A DNA stretch of 64,000 bases, from positions 43,763-107,762 of the forward strand of contig JAQWBQ010000006.1 of the NCBI GenBank assembly GCA_028706295.1, given 5' to 3'. Below the pieces are notes generated by a model. The model had not been told where the DNA came from, did not search any database, and worked only from the letters and a program-made list of their open reading frames with translations. Positions 36,822-44,980 of this stretch are shown piece by piece. How positions within the stretch are numbered: position 1 is the stretch's first letter; each line of letters starts with the position of its first letter. Position numbers and translations under genes: made by a program. This DNA comes from Bacteroidales bacterium. GTDB taxonomy: Bacteria; Bacteroidota; Bacteroidia; Bacteroidales; FEN-979.

Positions 36822-37088
36822 ATGGCTGAACGAGAAATCATTCTGGAGCAAATGCTCAAGGTTCTTAAGGACATTGAAACCAATACCTGTGATAAACAAT
36901 TCTTCCCGGATACAAATTTATTAGAGAAGAAACTGGATCACATAATCGACTTGCACGAAAAAGAGGTTGAATTGTTGAAGGTACTTACGGGAGACCCTTG
37001 TATCTGCAAAAAAAACAAAAAACGCAAGGAGAAAAAGGATAAAAAACAGGAGAAGGGAAAGAAGGAGAAAAAAGAGAAAAAAAGCTGA
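36822..37088 (+). CDS. small helical protein with lysine-rich tail
   Basis: An 88-residue protein of unknown function. Residues 1-55 are predicted helical and amphipathic (EREIILEQMLKVLKDIE, LEKKLDHIIDLHEKEVELL). A Cys pair follows (DPCICKK, about 59-61). Residues 62-88 are almost all Lys, Glu and Lys-Lys pairs. The tail could bind nucleic acid or membrane surface. The run of A and G bases that encodes it is low complexity, so the last third may be unconstrained. It stands alone, facing the anti-sigma cluster. Confidence 0.65.
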   Translation: MAEREIILEQMLKVLKDIETNTCDKQFFPDTNLLEKKLDHIIDLHEKEVELLKVLTGDPCICKKNKKRKEKKDKKQEKGKKEKKEKKS

Positions 37089-37100
37089 CAGGTTTCAGGT

Positions 37101-37613
37101 TTATTTCTGCTTTCCCCAGCCATGCCGGTGGCGGTTCTGATTCTGAGTTCCTTTCATCGGACATCCATACAGTTCGTGATAGAGTGCCGACAAGCGGTGT
37201 GCCTGTTCCGGTGTACATACTTTTTTTAACGCGAGATATTGCCGGATACTTTCCTGTTGTAACATAAACTGAAGCCGGGCGAGCGCTTCGGCGGTTTTTC
37301 TGATCGTGGCAGTGTCAGGCCGTTCCTGATCCAGTTCTTCCAGGATGATTCCTCTGTATTCCCTTATTTCATCGACCAGCGATGCGGCGGTTGACTTATA
37401 AACGGCATTGATCTGACCGACCTGTTGCTGCTGAACGGGCGTCAGCCTGAGTTCCTGGTGAAGCAGGTTCTCCGGACCGGTCGTGGTGGGGCAGCATGCA
37501 GGTGTTTGTGAACGGTTGTTGAAATACAGAAAACTGACCAGGATACCGAGGTTAATCAAAACCAGGATAAGCAAAAGCCAGAAAATTACACGGTTTTTAA
37601 TGAAAAAATTCAT
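37101..37613 (-). CDS. Spy/CpxP/CnrX-like periplasmic sensor, membrane anchored
   Basis: A 170-residue protein with one N-terminal TM anchor (about 9-30). The periplasmic part is all helical and has the LTPVQQQQVGQIN element, related to the LTxxQ motif of Spy/CpxP and the metal sensor CnrX. A CC pair follows the anchor (TPACCPTT). The C-terminus has a Cys and a His-rich tail (YGCPMKG, then RHRHGW). It lies five bases after the anti-sigma gene. In CnrYXH systems such a protein senses Ni/Co and controls the anti-sigma factor; the metal-ligand-rich ends suggest the same here. Confidence 0.8.
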   Translation of the reverse strand: MNFFIKNRVIFWLLLILVLINLGILVSFLYFNNRSQTPACCPTTTGPENLLHQELRLTPVQQQQVGQINAVYKSTAASLVDEIREYRGIILEELDQERPDTATIRKTAEALARLQFMLQQESIRQYLALKKVCTPEQAHRLSALYHELYGCPMKGTQNQNRHRHGWGKQK

Positions 37614-37618
37614 GATTA

Positions 37619-38068
37619 TCAGTGAATTAAAGATATTTTTTTGTCTTCATCCACAAATTCCTGGATGAAAAGATCCTTTTTCAATTCATCAAATTGCGCG
37701 GCATCCTGGTTTTCAACCTGTGCGGTTTCAGATGAGGGCCTCGTTGTGAGGGTACCGATCAGCAACCCCGCTGCAAGGGCAAGGGTCAGGGCAACCGGTT
37801 TCAGGAGTAATGGCCAGGGAGATTTTTTCGGAGCATCCGGGAATGCGAATTCTGCTTCCAAACGCTGCAGGATCCGCGTTGAAATAAAAGGATTCGGGGT
37901 TGCATTCTTTGAATCTGCGATAAAGGAACCGAGTTTTTCCATCATGGCAAGCTGATTCCTGCATGAAGCACATTCCTGTGAATGCCTGTCCATATCTGAC
38001 CTTTCAGGCTCCGTCAGATTCCTGTCATGTCGTTCTTCAAGCGATCGTATAAAATCTTTACATGTCAT
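37619..38068 (-). CDS. zinc-binding anti-sigma factor (ZAS/zf-HC2)
   Basis: A 149-residue membrane anti-sigma factor. The cytoplasmic domain has the zinc motif: Cys3, then HSQECASC (His-x3-Cys-x2-Cys). One TM helix (about 88-108) precedes a short periplasmic tail. The start overlaps the sigma gene stop by four bases (ATGA), the usual coupling of an ECF sigma with its inhibitor. The C-terminal tail is acidic and ends without a known sensor domain; sensing probably comes from the next gene. Confidence 0.88.
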   Translation of the reverse strand: MTCKDFIRSLEERHDRNLTEPERSDMDRHSQECASCRNQLAMMEKLGSFIADSKNATPNPFISTRILQRLEAEFAFPDAPKKSPWPLLLKPVALTLALAAGLLIGTLTTRPSSETAQVENQDAAQFDELKKDLFIQEFVDEDKKISLIH

Positions 38069-38649
38069 AGGTTTGATTTATATTCTGGAAATGACTTGGC
38101 CAATTGCTTTTGAAGGTTTTGCCTGGCCCTGAAGATCAATGATTCCACGGCCGGCAAACTGATGTTCATGATTCCCGCGATCTCTTTATAGGGTTGGTCG
38201 TCAAACCGGGATAGTACAAAAGCGATTCGTTGATTTTCAGGAAGTTTGTCGATTGCTTTTTGGATCATCGTGCGGGTCTCCTGCTTCTCAACTGCATCGG
38301 TTTGGATAACCGGCTCTGCAAAGTCTTGCGTATTTAACGGATTATCTCCATGGAACAACGATCCGATCCGGAAGAAAATCCCCCTGCGTTTTCGTTGTTT
38401 GACCATATTGAGCGCTTTATTCACGGTGATTCGGTAGATCCACGTTTTCAGGGTGGAGGTTTGTCGGAAATCATGTATCGACTGAATGATCTCGATAAAA
38501 ATTTCCTGCGAGAGGTCTTCTGCGTCGGCCATGTCACCCAAAAAGTAAAAGGCAGTCTTTATAACCTGATCCCGGTACCGGTCAACGAGTATTTGAAAAG
38601 CCGGACGTTGGCGTTCTTTGATCCCGGCAATCAGTTCGGCTTCAGTCAT
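38065..38649 (-). CDS. ECF RNA polymerase sigma factor
   Basis: A 194-residue group IV sigma factor. Region 2 contains DAEDLSQEIFIEIIQSIHDFRQTSTLKTWIYRI, with the core-binding and -10 recognition helices. Region 4 contains LPENQRIAFVLSRFDDQPYKEIAGIMNIS followed by the recognition helix AVESLIFRARQNL. A linker of about 35 residues joins them. It is first in the sigma / anti-sigma / CnrX-like operon. Regulon members in this window may include the adjacent Cys/His-rich secreted protein. Confidence 0.93.
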   Translation of the reverse strand: MTEAELIAGIKERQRPAFQILVDRYRDQVIKTAFYFLGDMADAEDLSQEIFIEIIQSIHDFRQTSTLKTWIYRITVNKALNMVKQRKRRGIFFRIGSLFHGDNPLNTQDFAEPVIQTDAVEKQETRTMIQKAIDKLPENQRIAFVLSRFDDQPYKEIAGIMNISLPAVESLIFRARQNLQKQLAKSFPEYKSNL

Positions 38650-38737
38650 TCTTTCGGGTTAACAGGATGCTCTGGCACAAATAGCAGAGACGGGTTCTCA
38701 AACCGCCTCTGCTATGGCAACATTTTAAAGATGGTTT

Positions 38738-39148
38738 TTACTTGGTTGCTGGTGTGGTCGCGGTATTCTGACAGTTGGCCCCATGCCTGTGCTGGTGGCC
38801 CTTGTTGCATCCGTTGTGAGGTCCATTGCCGCAACAATTCCCCTTGCCGCATCCCTTTCCGCAGTCCTTTCCGCAGCCCATTCCTTTTCCTTTACCGGAG
38901 CAGTTTACGGTCGTTCCTTTGTTGTCGCAAACACCGTCCCCGTTCTTGTCGGTAAAATTCTTACCCTGATTTGACGTGCCCCTGATTTCATAATTATCGC
39001 AGATCCCGTTTTTGTTGGCATCGACGAATTTGGTGGTTGAAGAGGCCGGGGTGGTCTGCTTGGCTGTGGTCTGGGTTTGTGCCTGCGTGAGTACTGCGAT
39101 AAAGCATACCAGGCTGAAGGTGATCATGATCTTCAAAAAGTTTTTCAT
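38738..39148 (-). CDS. secreted Cys/Gly/His-rich protein with EF-hand-like loops
   Basis: A 136-residue exported protein. Signal peptide about 1-23 (ending LTQAQ). Two short acidic loops of EF-hand or thrombospondin-type-3 form are present at 43-54 (DANKNGICDNYE) and 67-76 (DKNGDGVCDN), so calcium binding is likely. Residues 83-126 are a string of Cys, Gly, Lys and His (CGKDCGKGCGKGNCCGNG, then CNKGHQHRHG), a soft-metal-binding pattern. It is encoded 88 bases upstream of the ECF sigma gene on the same strand. A periplasmic metal buffer controlled by the sigma system is a good guess. The composition is biased, so family assignment is not possible. Confidence 0.75.
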   Translation of the reverse strand: MKNFLKIMITFSLVCFIAVLTQAQTQTTAKQTTPASSTTKFVDANKNGICDNYEIRGTSNQGKNFTDKNGDGVCDNKGTTVNCSGKGKGMGCGKDCGKGCGKGNCCGNGPHNGCNKGHQHRHGANCQNTATTPATK

Positions 39149-39255
39149 ATTTCGTTTTTTAAAGGTTTATGATCTTTTGACAACAAAAAACCGAAAAACT
39201 TGCGGCATTATTAAAAAAAATTTCCTGGAACCATGAAAATATGATTCGTGCATCC

Positions 39256-40416
39256 TTATTTTTTGATAGAGGCAATCTCACGGATGGCCTCAATAGCTGC
39301 ATCAATCTCCGGCTCCGTGTTGAAAGGTCCGACGCTCATTCGCACGGTACCGTGTATTTTGTCGGTCCCGATCACTTCATGTACCAGCGGTGCACATTGA
39401 AGTCCGGTCCGGCAGGCAATGTTATAATCCACATCGAGCATGGTGCCCACATCGCCTGATTCAAATCCACGGATGTTGAGACTGAGTACTGGGTTCTGAT
39501 TTTCAACACTGTCGGCGCAATAGGTGATTACATTTTCGATGTTCTGAACGCCCTGACGCAGTTTATCCCAAAGACTGATTTCGCGTTGGTGCAGGTTTTC
39601 GATTCCCATTTCGGTAATCCATTTGACCCCTGCATGGAGGCCGGCCACCCCGACCAGATTCAGGGTTCCGCATTCCATCCGGTATGGAAATTCTTCCAGA
39701 TGCGTTTTTTGTGCAGATCGTACGCCGGTTCCTCCGAAACGGGTACCCTTCACAGGAATTCCGTCCATGATATAGGAACCGCCGATTCCGGTAGGTCCCA
39801 TCAGGCATTTGTGCCCGGTGAATACCAGAACATCGATGCACATGGCCTTCATGTCGATGGGTACGGCTCCTGCACTCTGACTGCCGTCAACCACAAAAAG
39901 AACACCAGCTTCTTTGCATATTTTCCCAATGGCAGCAATGGGCTGAATGGTTCCGATTACATTGGAACTGTGATTTACCACCACAACCTTCGTATTTTTC
40001 CGGATAGCTTTTTTGATATCGTCGGGATCGACGTAACCGTGTTTGTCAAATGAAACGTGGGTGATCTCCGCCGCCCGGTCCATGCTCAGGTGGTACAAGG
40101 GTCTCAACACCGAATTATGCTCCAGTTTGGTAGTGATCACATGGTCACCTGATCGGATCAACCCTTGCAGAACCATGTTCAGCGAATCGCTGGCATTGTA
40201 ACTGAACGTTAAATGATTCGGATCATCGCCGTTGAAGAGGCGGGTCAGCATTTTTCGGGTTTCATGTACGACCTCTTCGGTTTCGATGGCGGCATCGAAT
40301 CCGGAACGCCCCGGGCTGACACCATGACTTTTATAAAAGTTACACATGAATTCGTACACCACATCGGGTTTCGGGAAGGAGGTGGCGGAATTGTCGAGAT
40401 AAATTTGATGGTTCAT
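39256..40416 (-). CDS. class V aminotransferase, cysteine desulfurase type (EF2568-like)
   Basis: A 386-residue PLP enzyme of the NifS/IscS fold. The PLP lysine is Lys203 (TGHKCLMGPTG), and the aspartate and cofactor contacts appear as VVDGSQSAGAVPID. A Cys-bearing loop near the C-terminus (ACRTGLQCAPL, Cys341) is typical of the EF2568 subgroup of desulfurases. It should take sulfur from cysteine. It is the last gene of the sulfur cluster, 31 bases after the DsrK-like gene, and could supply persulfide to DsrC. Selenocysteine or another thiol amino acid is a less likely substrate. Confidence 0.85.
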   Translation of the reverse strand: MNHQIYLDNSATSFPKPDVVYEFMCNFYKSHGVSPGRSGFDAAIETEEVVHETRKMLTRLFNGDDPNHLTFSYNASDSLNMVLQGLIRSGDHVITTKLEHNSVLRPLYHLSMDRAAEITHVSFDKHGYVDPDDIKKAIRKNTKVVVVNHSSNVIGTIQPIAAIGKICKEAGVLFVVDGSQSAGAVPIDMKAMCIDVLVFTGHKCLMGPTGIGGSYIMDGIPVKGTRFGGTGVRSAQKTHLEEFPYRMECGTLNLVGVAGLHAGVKWITEMGIENLHQREISLWDKLRQGVQNIENVITYCADSVENQNPVLSLNIRGFESGDVGTMLDVDYNIACRTGLQCAPLVHEVIGTDKIHGTVRMSVGPFNTEPEIDAAIEAIREIASIKK

Positions 40417-40447
40417 GATTTATGGGATCAAAAGTTTTTTTTGGAAG

Positions 40448-41743
40448 TCAGGGAAGGATCAGCGCATCGGCAACAATCTCCGCGATGGTCTTGATCTGGA
40501 CATTCAGCTTGTAATGAAAATTAATCTGGGATATCTGGTCAACACAATTATGGCAGGGTGTAACTACAATTTTGGCTCCGGTTTTCCGGATCTGATCTGC
40601 CTTGATCCCGGCGATCTTTATCCGGCGTTCGTTGTATTCGCTCATCGCGAGTTGGCCTCCGCCTCCTCCGCAACAGTAGTTATCTGAGCCACATGGGTTC
40701 ATTTCGACGAAATTCTCCACACATTGCCGGAGGATATATCGTTGTTCATGAATTATTCCTCCGTTTCTTACCAGATTGCAGGGATCATGAAGGGTAACGG
40801 TTTCTTTGATCCGCGAAGGATCCAGTTTGATCTTACCCTGGCGCAGGTACCTGGCGATCCATTCCACCGAAGTCATCACCTCAAAAGGAAACTTCTGGTG
40901 CAAATAATTTGGCGACTCCCAGCGGAAGGCAGCGCTCCCGTGTCCGCATTCGGCAAGGACCAGTGCCTGCGTTTTCAAAGCCGACATTTCGTCCCACAAA
41001 CGGTTTGCAATTACGCTGGCTTCATTGATATTACCGGAAAAATAGGCATAATTGGTCACATCGTACATCCGGGTGGAAAGTGTCCAGCTTTCGCCCGCTG
41101 CATAAAATATCTTTGCCATGGCCGCGATGGAGAGCGGGAAGAACTTGGGTTCCCTCGGGTTCAGGGTGTAAAGTACCCGTTTCCCGGGTTGGTCGAGCGG
41201 GATGACAGCTTGTGGGTCGTTGAGTTCATCCACAAGCTCTTCCTCCATCCATTTAAGCGTATCAATGAATTCCTCTTTCGGGATGCTCATGTTATTGCCC
41301 GAAACGAGGGCAGCATCAACTGTCGATTGTAGCGTGGCCGGGACCATCCCCATATTCGAAAGCATGGTTCTACCCGTCCTGATAACAAATCCGATATCGA
41401 TGCCGATGGAACAGTGGGCGTTACATCTTCCGCACATGGTACAGGCCCCGTAAAGCAGATCGACCATTTCACCTGCAGTGTCATCATCCAAATCACGTGC
41501 TTTCACGATGGCGGGAAAAAGTTTTCCGGCAACGGTATGGTAACGGCGATAAATGGAGGCGACCAGGTCGACTTTGCGGGCCGGGATCATCCGTTCATCG
41601 CCGGTTGCAAGGTAATAGATACAGGTTTCGGCACAAAGGCCGCAATGAACGCAACTGTTCAGTTGGGTGATCAGCCTGCTGTCGGGAAGGTCTTCGAAAA
41701 CCGCAAGTCCTTTGTTTTTTATCGGATCAGTAAGTGTTCCCAT
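40448..41743 (-). CDS. DsrK/HdrD-like iron-sulfur heterodisulfide reductase subunit
   Basis: A 431-residue protein with two [4Fe-4S] ferredoxin motifs (CVHCGLCAETC at 31-41 and CTMCGRCNAHC at 101-111). Two cysteine-rich CCG domains follow. Visible elements are AECGHG, HDPCNLVRNGG, YCCGGGGGQ and TPCHNCVDQ, the pattern that binds the special catalytic cluster of HdrB/HdrD and DsrK. In sulfur-metabolising microbes DsrK reduces the DsrC trisulfide with electrons from the membrane. The next genes encode a DsrM/NarI-like membrane protein (9 bases) and DsrC, so that role fits. No LldE/GlpC-type substrate context is seen. Confidence 0.88.
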   Translation of the reverse strand: MGTLTDPIKNKGLAVFEDLPDSRLITQLNSCVHCGLCAETCIYYLATGDERMIPARKVDLVASIYRRYHTVAGKLFPAIVKARDLDDDTAGEMVDLLYGACTMCGRCNAHCSIGIDIGFVIRTGRTMLSNMGMVPATLQSTVDAALVSGNNMSIPKEEFIDTLKWMEEELVDELNDPQAVIPLDQPGKRVLYTLNPREPKFFPLSIAAMAKIFYAAGESWTLSTRMYDVTNYAYFSGNINEASVIANRLWDEMSALKTQALVLAECGHGSAAFRWESPNYLHQKFPFEVMTSVEWIARYLRQGKIKLDPSRIKETVTLHDPCNLVRNGGIIHEQRYILRQCVENFVEMNPCGSDNYCCGGGGGQLAMSEYNERRIKIAGIKADQIRKTGAKIVVTPCHNCVDQISQINFHYKLNVQIKTIAEIVADALILP

Positions 41744-41752
41744 CGTAGTTTA

Positions 41753-42373
41753 TTAACGCGGTTTCGGAGGCCATACACCACGCCGTCCATAGAACAGTCC
41801 CAGGTGATACCGGGCGGCAAAAAAATAGAGGGCGTGTCTCAGCTTACCGACCGGAAACCAAAAGAACAGGATAGCCGAAACAACAAAATACACCGGCCCA
41901 GCAGCGGGCAGAATCAGCGACAGCGCAGTCGCGAGTTGAAACAGGGTTACAAGGATATTCGATAAATAATCATCCGGGCTCGACAGGTTCCGGAGCGATG
42001 ACTTTATTATTCGTTTTACAAGGATAGAAATCCCGCATGTGCCCGATGCAAATAAAAAAACCGCGACAGGCCACGATAAAAACCCTGTGATGATGGGACT
42101 GAAGAGGTGAACGGCCAGGATGATCATCGATAAAAAGGATCCCAGATGAAAGAGGATACCGGCTGTATAGGTGGGCAGGTGAAGGTAAGCGGATTCTTTT
42201 TTGACCGGACTCATGGCTCCTGTGAAGGAGTACGCAATGGCCGGTCCGGTTTTAACCCCGGGCGTTGCATAATCGACCGGTGAACCCAGGCGGATTAACC
42301 GGAAGAGGTGCATCAGGCAAACAATGCAACAAAAGAGGAGCGAAATGAGTGTCAAATATTGATACCAGGCCAT
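41753..42373 (-). CDS. DsrM/NarI-like membrane cytochrome subunit
   Basis: A 206-residue membrane protein with about five TM helices. Histidines lie in or near helices (MHLFRLIR, YLHLPTYTAGILFHLGSF, LAVHLFSPI), as needed for b-type haem in the nitrate reductase gamma/DsrM family. The C-terminus is basic (YGRRGVWPPKPR). It is shorter than DsrM of sulfate reducers, nearer NarI/HdrE length. It probably passes electrons between the quinone pool and the DsrK-like protein encoded nine bases downstream. Confidence 0.75.
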   Translation of the reverse strand: MAWYQYLTLISLLFCCIVCLMHLFRLIRLGSPVDYATPGVKTGPAIAYSFTGAMSPVKKESAYLHLPTYTAGILFHLGSFLSMIILAVHLFSPIITGFLSWPVAVFLFASGTCGISILVKRIIKSSLRNLSSPDDYLSNILVTLFQLATALSLILPAAGPVYFVVSAILFFWFPVGKLRHALYFFAARYHLGLFYGRRGVWPPKPR

Positions 42374-42388
42374 AATCCATCTTTTTTA

Positions 42389-42706
42389 CTACACACATCC
42401 GTCGGGTTTGGGCAAGCCGGCAACACGACAGGCTCCGCGGGCAGGGCCGAGCGGAAAGAGTTCGTAGATCTCCCGTAATTTCAATCCGGTTTGCTGACAA
42501 ATAACCCGTATCATGGGAGCCATGCCTTTTTCCAGCCAGTTGTTGCGGATTATTCTGACAATGGACCAGTGTTTTTCCGTCAGTTCCTGTATCCCGTCAA
42601 ACCGGGCAATGGCAGCGGCAAGGTTTTCGTCCCAAACAGAGGGATCGGCCAGGAATCCGTCGCCATCAACCTCGAGTACGCGTCCTTCAATTTCGATTGT
42701 AGCCAT
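42389..42706 (-). CDS. dsrC: DsrC, sulfur-carrier protein with both redox cysteines
   Basis: A 105-residue member of the DsrC/TusE/RspA family. The flexible C-terminal arm is intact: Cys93 in GACRVAGLPKP and the penultimate Cys104 (DGCV), 11 residues apart. TusE-type tRNA-thiolation proteins keep only the last one, so this is a true DsrC. DsrC carries sulfur as a persulfide or trisulfide between these cysteines and is reduced by DsrMK. It sits upstream of the DsrM/K-like genes and between two desulfurases. No dsrAB sulfite reductase lies in the window. Confidence 0.93.
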   Translation of the reverse strand: MATIEIEGRVLEVDGDGFLADPSVWDENLAAAIARFDGIQELTEKHWSIVRIIRNNWLEKGMAPMIRVICQQTGLKLREIYELFPLGPARGACRVAGLPKPDGCV

Positions 42707-42789
42707 TTTTTGTACTTCTTGAGTGAATAATTCTCATTTTTATTATCACAGTTCATATCCGGCAGGGATGTTCCTGGAAGCGGATAATT

Positions 42790-43056
42790 CTATGTCATCT
42801 TCGATTCTTTAACGGTTCCCTGATTTAATTCATGGTCAAACCGGTCCATGATCTCATCCACGGTCAGCAGTGTGTCGGGGAGCACAAAATCGGGACAAAA
42901 ATGAAGCATGCGGTGGGTGTTAAACCGTTTGCAGGAGGCCCAGAATCCGTGGATGTCGGTACAGTATTTCAGGATATAATCTTCACGCAGGTCATCGCTT
43001 TCAACAAATCCCTGTATATGAACAAGTTGGCAGGTTGGGTAGTTCGGACAGTGCAT
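42790..43056 (-). CDS. small four-cysteine protein in the sulfur cluster
   Basis: An 88-residue protein of unknown function. Cysteines at 3, 9, 32 and 42 (CPNYPTC near the start, YC and CKRF later) resemble the C-x5-C...YC-x9-C-x-R-F pattern seen in uncharacterised cysteine clusters of redox regulators. A further Cys is at 54. These could hold an iron-sulfur cluster or zinc. It lies 83 bases upstream of dsrC and 84 bases downstream of the desulfurase on the same strand, so it is probably part of the sulfur relay as an accessory or redox sensor. Confidence 0.72.
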   Translation of the reverse strand: MHCPNYPTCQLVHIQGFVESDDLREDYILKYCTDIHGFWASCKRFNTHRMLHFCPDFVLPDTLLTVDEIMDRFDHELNQGTVKESKMT

Positions 43057-43140
43057 CCCTTTTACTTACTTAGGAGATGTGTGCGAAAATAGGAAAAAAA
43101 ATGATACGGTCGGAGCCGGGATGAAATTGTTCAGATGGTG

Positions 43141-44598
43141 TCAGGCTAAATCAAACCAGCTTTGAATTGTTTCGGAATCCTTATTCTGTGATCTGTGCCT
43201 GAATTCGTTGCAGTGTTTGTCGTACACGTAATCGCGTTCCCATTCCGCATGGTGGAGCCTGATCTGGTAAAGGGCTTCGGCGATATAACGGACCTCTTCG
43301 ATGGTCATGGTCGGATGCAGGGAAACTCTTACCCATCCCGGCTTATCGGAAAGATCGCCCAGGTTGATCTTTTCGGTGATCCTGCGCGATTTTTCGTAGC
43401 TGACATCCAGCAGGAAGTGCCCGTAAGTTCCCGCGCAGGCACAACCTCCGCGTACTTGTATGCCAAAGCGATCGCTCAGGATGCCAACCACCAGGTTATA
43501 ATGAATACGGTCGATGTAGAAGGAGATTACTCCCAGGCGGTCTTCGATGCTGTCGGCCAGAATATGAAGACCGGGAATTTTCCGGAATTCCTCAAAGGCT
43601 ATCTGAACCAGTTCTGACTCCTTTTCATGGATCTTTTCAACGACCATCTGATTTTTCAGTTCGATGGCAAGGGCTGTGCGAATTGCCTGCAGAAATCCGG
43701 GTGTTCCACCATCCTCGCGAATCTCAATGTTGTCGATGTATTTATACTCACCCCAGGGATTGGTCCAGTCAACGGTCCCGCCACCGGGTTGATCCGGCGC
43801 TTTCAACTGGTACAGACCCGAGTCGAAGATCAGGACACCCGACGATCCAGGTCCCCCGAGAAATTTATGGGGTGAGAAGAAAACAGCATCCAACTTTTCC
43901 AAAGGATCGGCCGGATGCATATTTATGTCGTCGTAGGGTGCCGATGCGGCAAAATCGATGAAGGCCAGCCCTCCGTTTTCATGCATCAGACGAGCCATTG
44001 CATGGTAGGGAGTCCGGATTCCGGTCACATTAGAACAGGCTGTGAAGGCGCCGATTTTTCTTCTTCGTCCGGCATACTGTTTTAATGCACGCTCCAGATT
44101 ATTCAGATCGATCAGGAGATCTGCCCCGGGCTCAATCACCACGACATCGGCGTCGGTTTCGTACCAGGTGGTCTGGTTGCTGTGATGCTCCATGTGGGTC
44201 ACAAAAACCACCGGTCTGTCATGATCCTGAACTACTTCATGCTCTTTCCGGTTTTGTTTCAGTCCGAGAATGCGCTGGAATTTCACGATGGCTCCGGTCA
44301 TCCCGAACCCGGTGGTGATGATCACATCCCCGGGGCCGGCATTCACATGGCTTTTGATTTTCTGATGGGCCAGATGATAGGCCTGGGTCATTAACTTTCC
44401 GACTTTGCTGGTCTCTGTGTGGGTATTGCCAACAAATGGCCCGATGTCGTCGGCGATGATTTTTTCAATGGGGCGGTAAAGCCGTCCGCTCGCGATCCAG
44501 TCGGCGTAAATCAGTTTTTTCGGCCCATAGGGTGTTTGGTATTGACACGCGTTCCCAATGATATTGCTTCTGAACTTGCCGAAGTGATCTTCTGTCAT
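43141..44598 (-). CDS. class V aminotransferase, cysteine desulfurase/CsdB-like
   Basis: A 485-residue PLP enzyme. The PLP lysine lies in SPHKFLGGPG, cofactor contacts appear as FIDFAASAPYD, and a cysteine loop (RGGCACAGTYGH) carries the candidate sulfur-accepting Cys. The middle contains HSNQTTW and a Gly-rich GPGDVIITTGFG. The ATG at 44598 is chosen because a longer frame would overrun tatA; 10 bases separate them. It is larger than IscS/SufS by about 80 residues at the C-terminus, ending WFDLA. Together with the downstream EF2568-like enzyme it makes two potential sulfur donors for DsrC. Confidence 0.84.
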   Translation of the reverse strand: MTEDHFGKFRSNIIGNACQYQTPYGPKKLIYADWIASGRLYRPIEKIIADDIGPFVGNTHTETSKVGKLMTQAYHLAHQKIKSHVNAGPGDVIITTGFGMTGAIVKFQRILGLKQNRKEHEVVQDHDRPVVFVTHMEHHSNQTTWYETDADVVVIEPGADLLIDLNNLERALKQYAGRRRKIGAFTACSNVTGIRTPYHAMARLMHENGGLAFIDFAASAPYDDINMHPADPLEKLDAVFFSPHKFLGGPGSSGVLIFDSGLYQLKAPDQPGGGTVDWTNPWGEYKYIDNIEIREDGGTPGFLQAIRTALAIELKNQMVVEKIHEKESELVQIAFEEFRKIPGLHILADSIEDRLGVISFYIDRIHYNLVVGILSDRFGIQVRGGCACAGTYGHFLLDVSYEKSRRITEKINLGDLSDKPGWVRVSLHPTMTIEEVRYIAEALYQIRLHHAEWERDYVYDKHCNEFRHRSQNKDSETIQSWFDLA

Positions 44599-44608
44599 GG
44601 GAACAGGT

Positions 44609-44830
44609 TCAATCTTTTTTTTCCGTTTTATCGGCAGGCGGATTATTTCCGGCAGACTTCCTGTCATCTTCCACGCCATCGACCCCATCCTTAAAACTTT
44701 TCACTCCTTTGCCCAATCCTTTCATGAGTTCAGGGATTTTCCTTCCCCCAAAAAGGAGTAAAACTACCAGGGCGATGAGCAGCAACTCCGTGGTGCCCAA
44801 TCCGAATATCAAAAGTATGCCTGATGCCAT
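44609..44830 (-). CDS. tatA: TatA/E-family twin-arginine translocase subunit
   Basis: A 73-residue protein: a single N-terminal TM helix (about 4-21), the hinge [16 protein letters not shown], then an amphipathic helix and a charged tail (KSFKDGVDG...). It forms the Tat pore with TatC, encoded 8 kb away. The ATG at 44830 gives the canonical protein; the longer open frame to 44962 is only leader. It is first in the sulfur cluster transcript, which suggests that a Tat substrate may matter to that pathway, though shared transcription may be incidental. Confidence 0.92.
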   Translation of the reverse strand: MASGILLIFGLGTTELLLIALVVLLLFGGRKIPELMKGLGKGVKSFKDGVDGVEDDRKSAGNNPPADKTEKKD

Positions 44831-44858
44831 AATTTCAATTTTGTTAACGGGTCTATTG

Positions 44859-44866
44859 CAAAGATA
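44859..44866 (-). promoter_or_regulatory. candidate promoter -7 element of the tatA-sulfur operon
   Basis: Reads TATCTTTG on the minus strand (TAnnTTTG), 29 bases before the tatA ATG. No clear -33 element is visible. Confidence 0.5.
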
Positions 44867-44980
44867 CGAATGAAATTCGAATCCGCTGTAACGATTTATT
44901 AAACATTTGATAACATGATCATTAGAGCCCCGCTCTGTGTAATGGCCAGGGCGCTGATTCACCGGGGATCGCGGGTTGGG

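Noticed and set aside
37000..37088. A/G-rich low-complexity tract as a repeat element
   Set aside because: It is the lysine-rich tail of the small protein, with no defined repeat unit or flanking repeats.
42389..42706. Calling the DsrC gene tusE (tRNA 2-thiolation)
   Set aside because: TusE has only the last cysteine; here both Cys93 and Cys104 of the DsrC arm are present.
44598..44962. Longer starts for the desulfurase (44688) and tatA (44962)
   Set aside because: The first would run into tatA, and the second adds a tail before the conserved TatA TM helix; the internal ATGs fit both families better.
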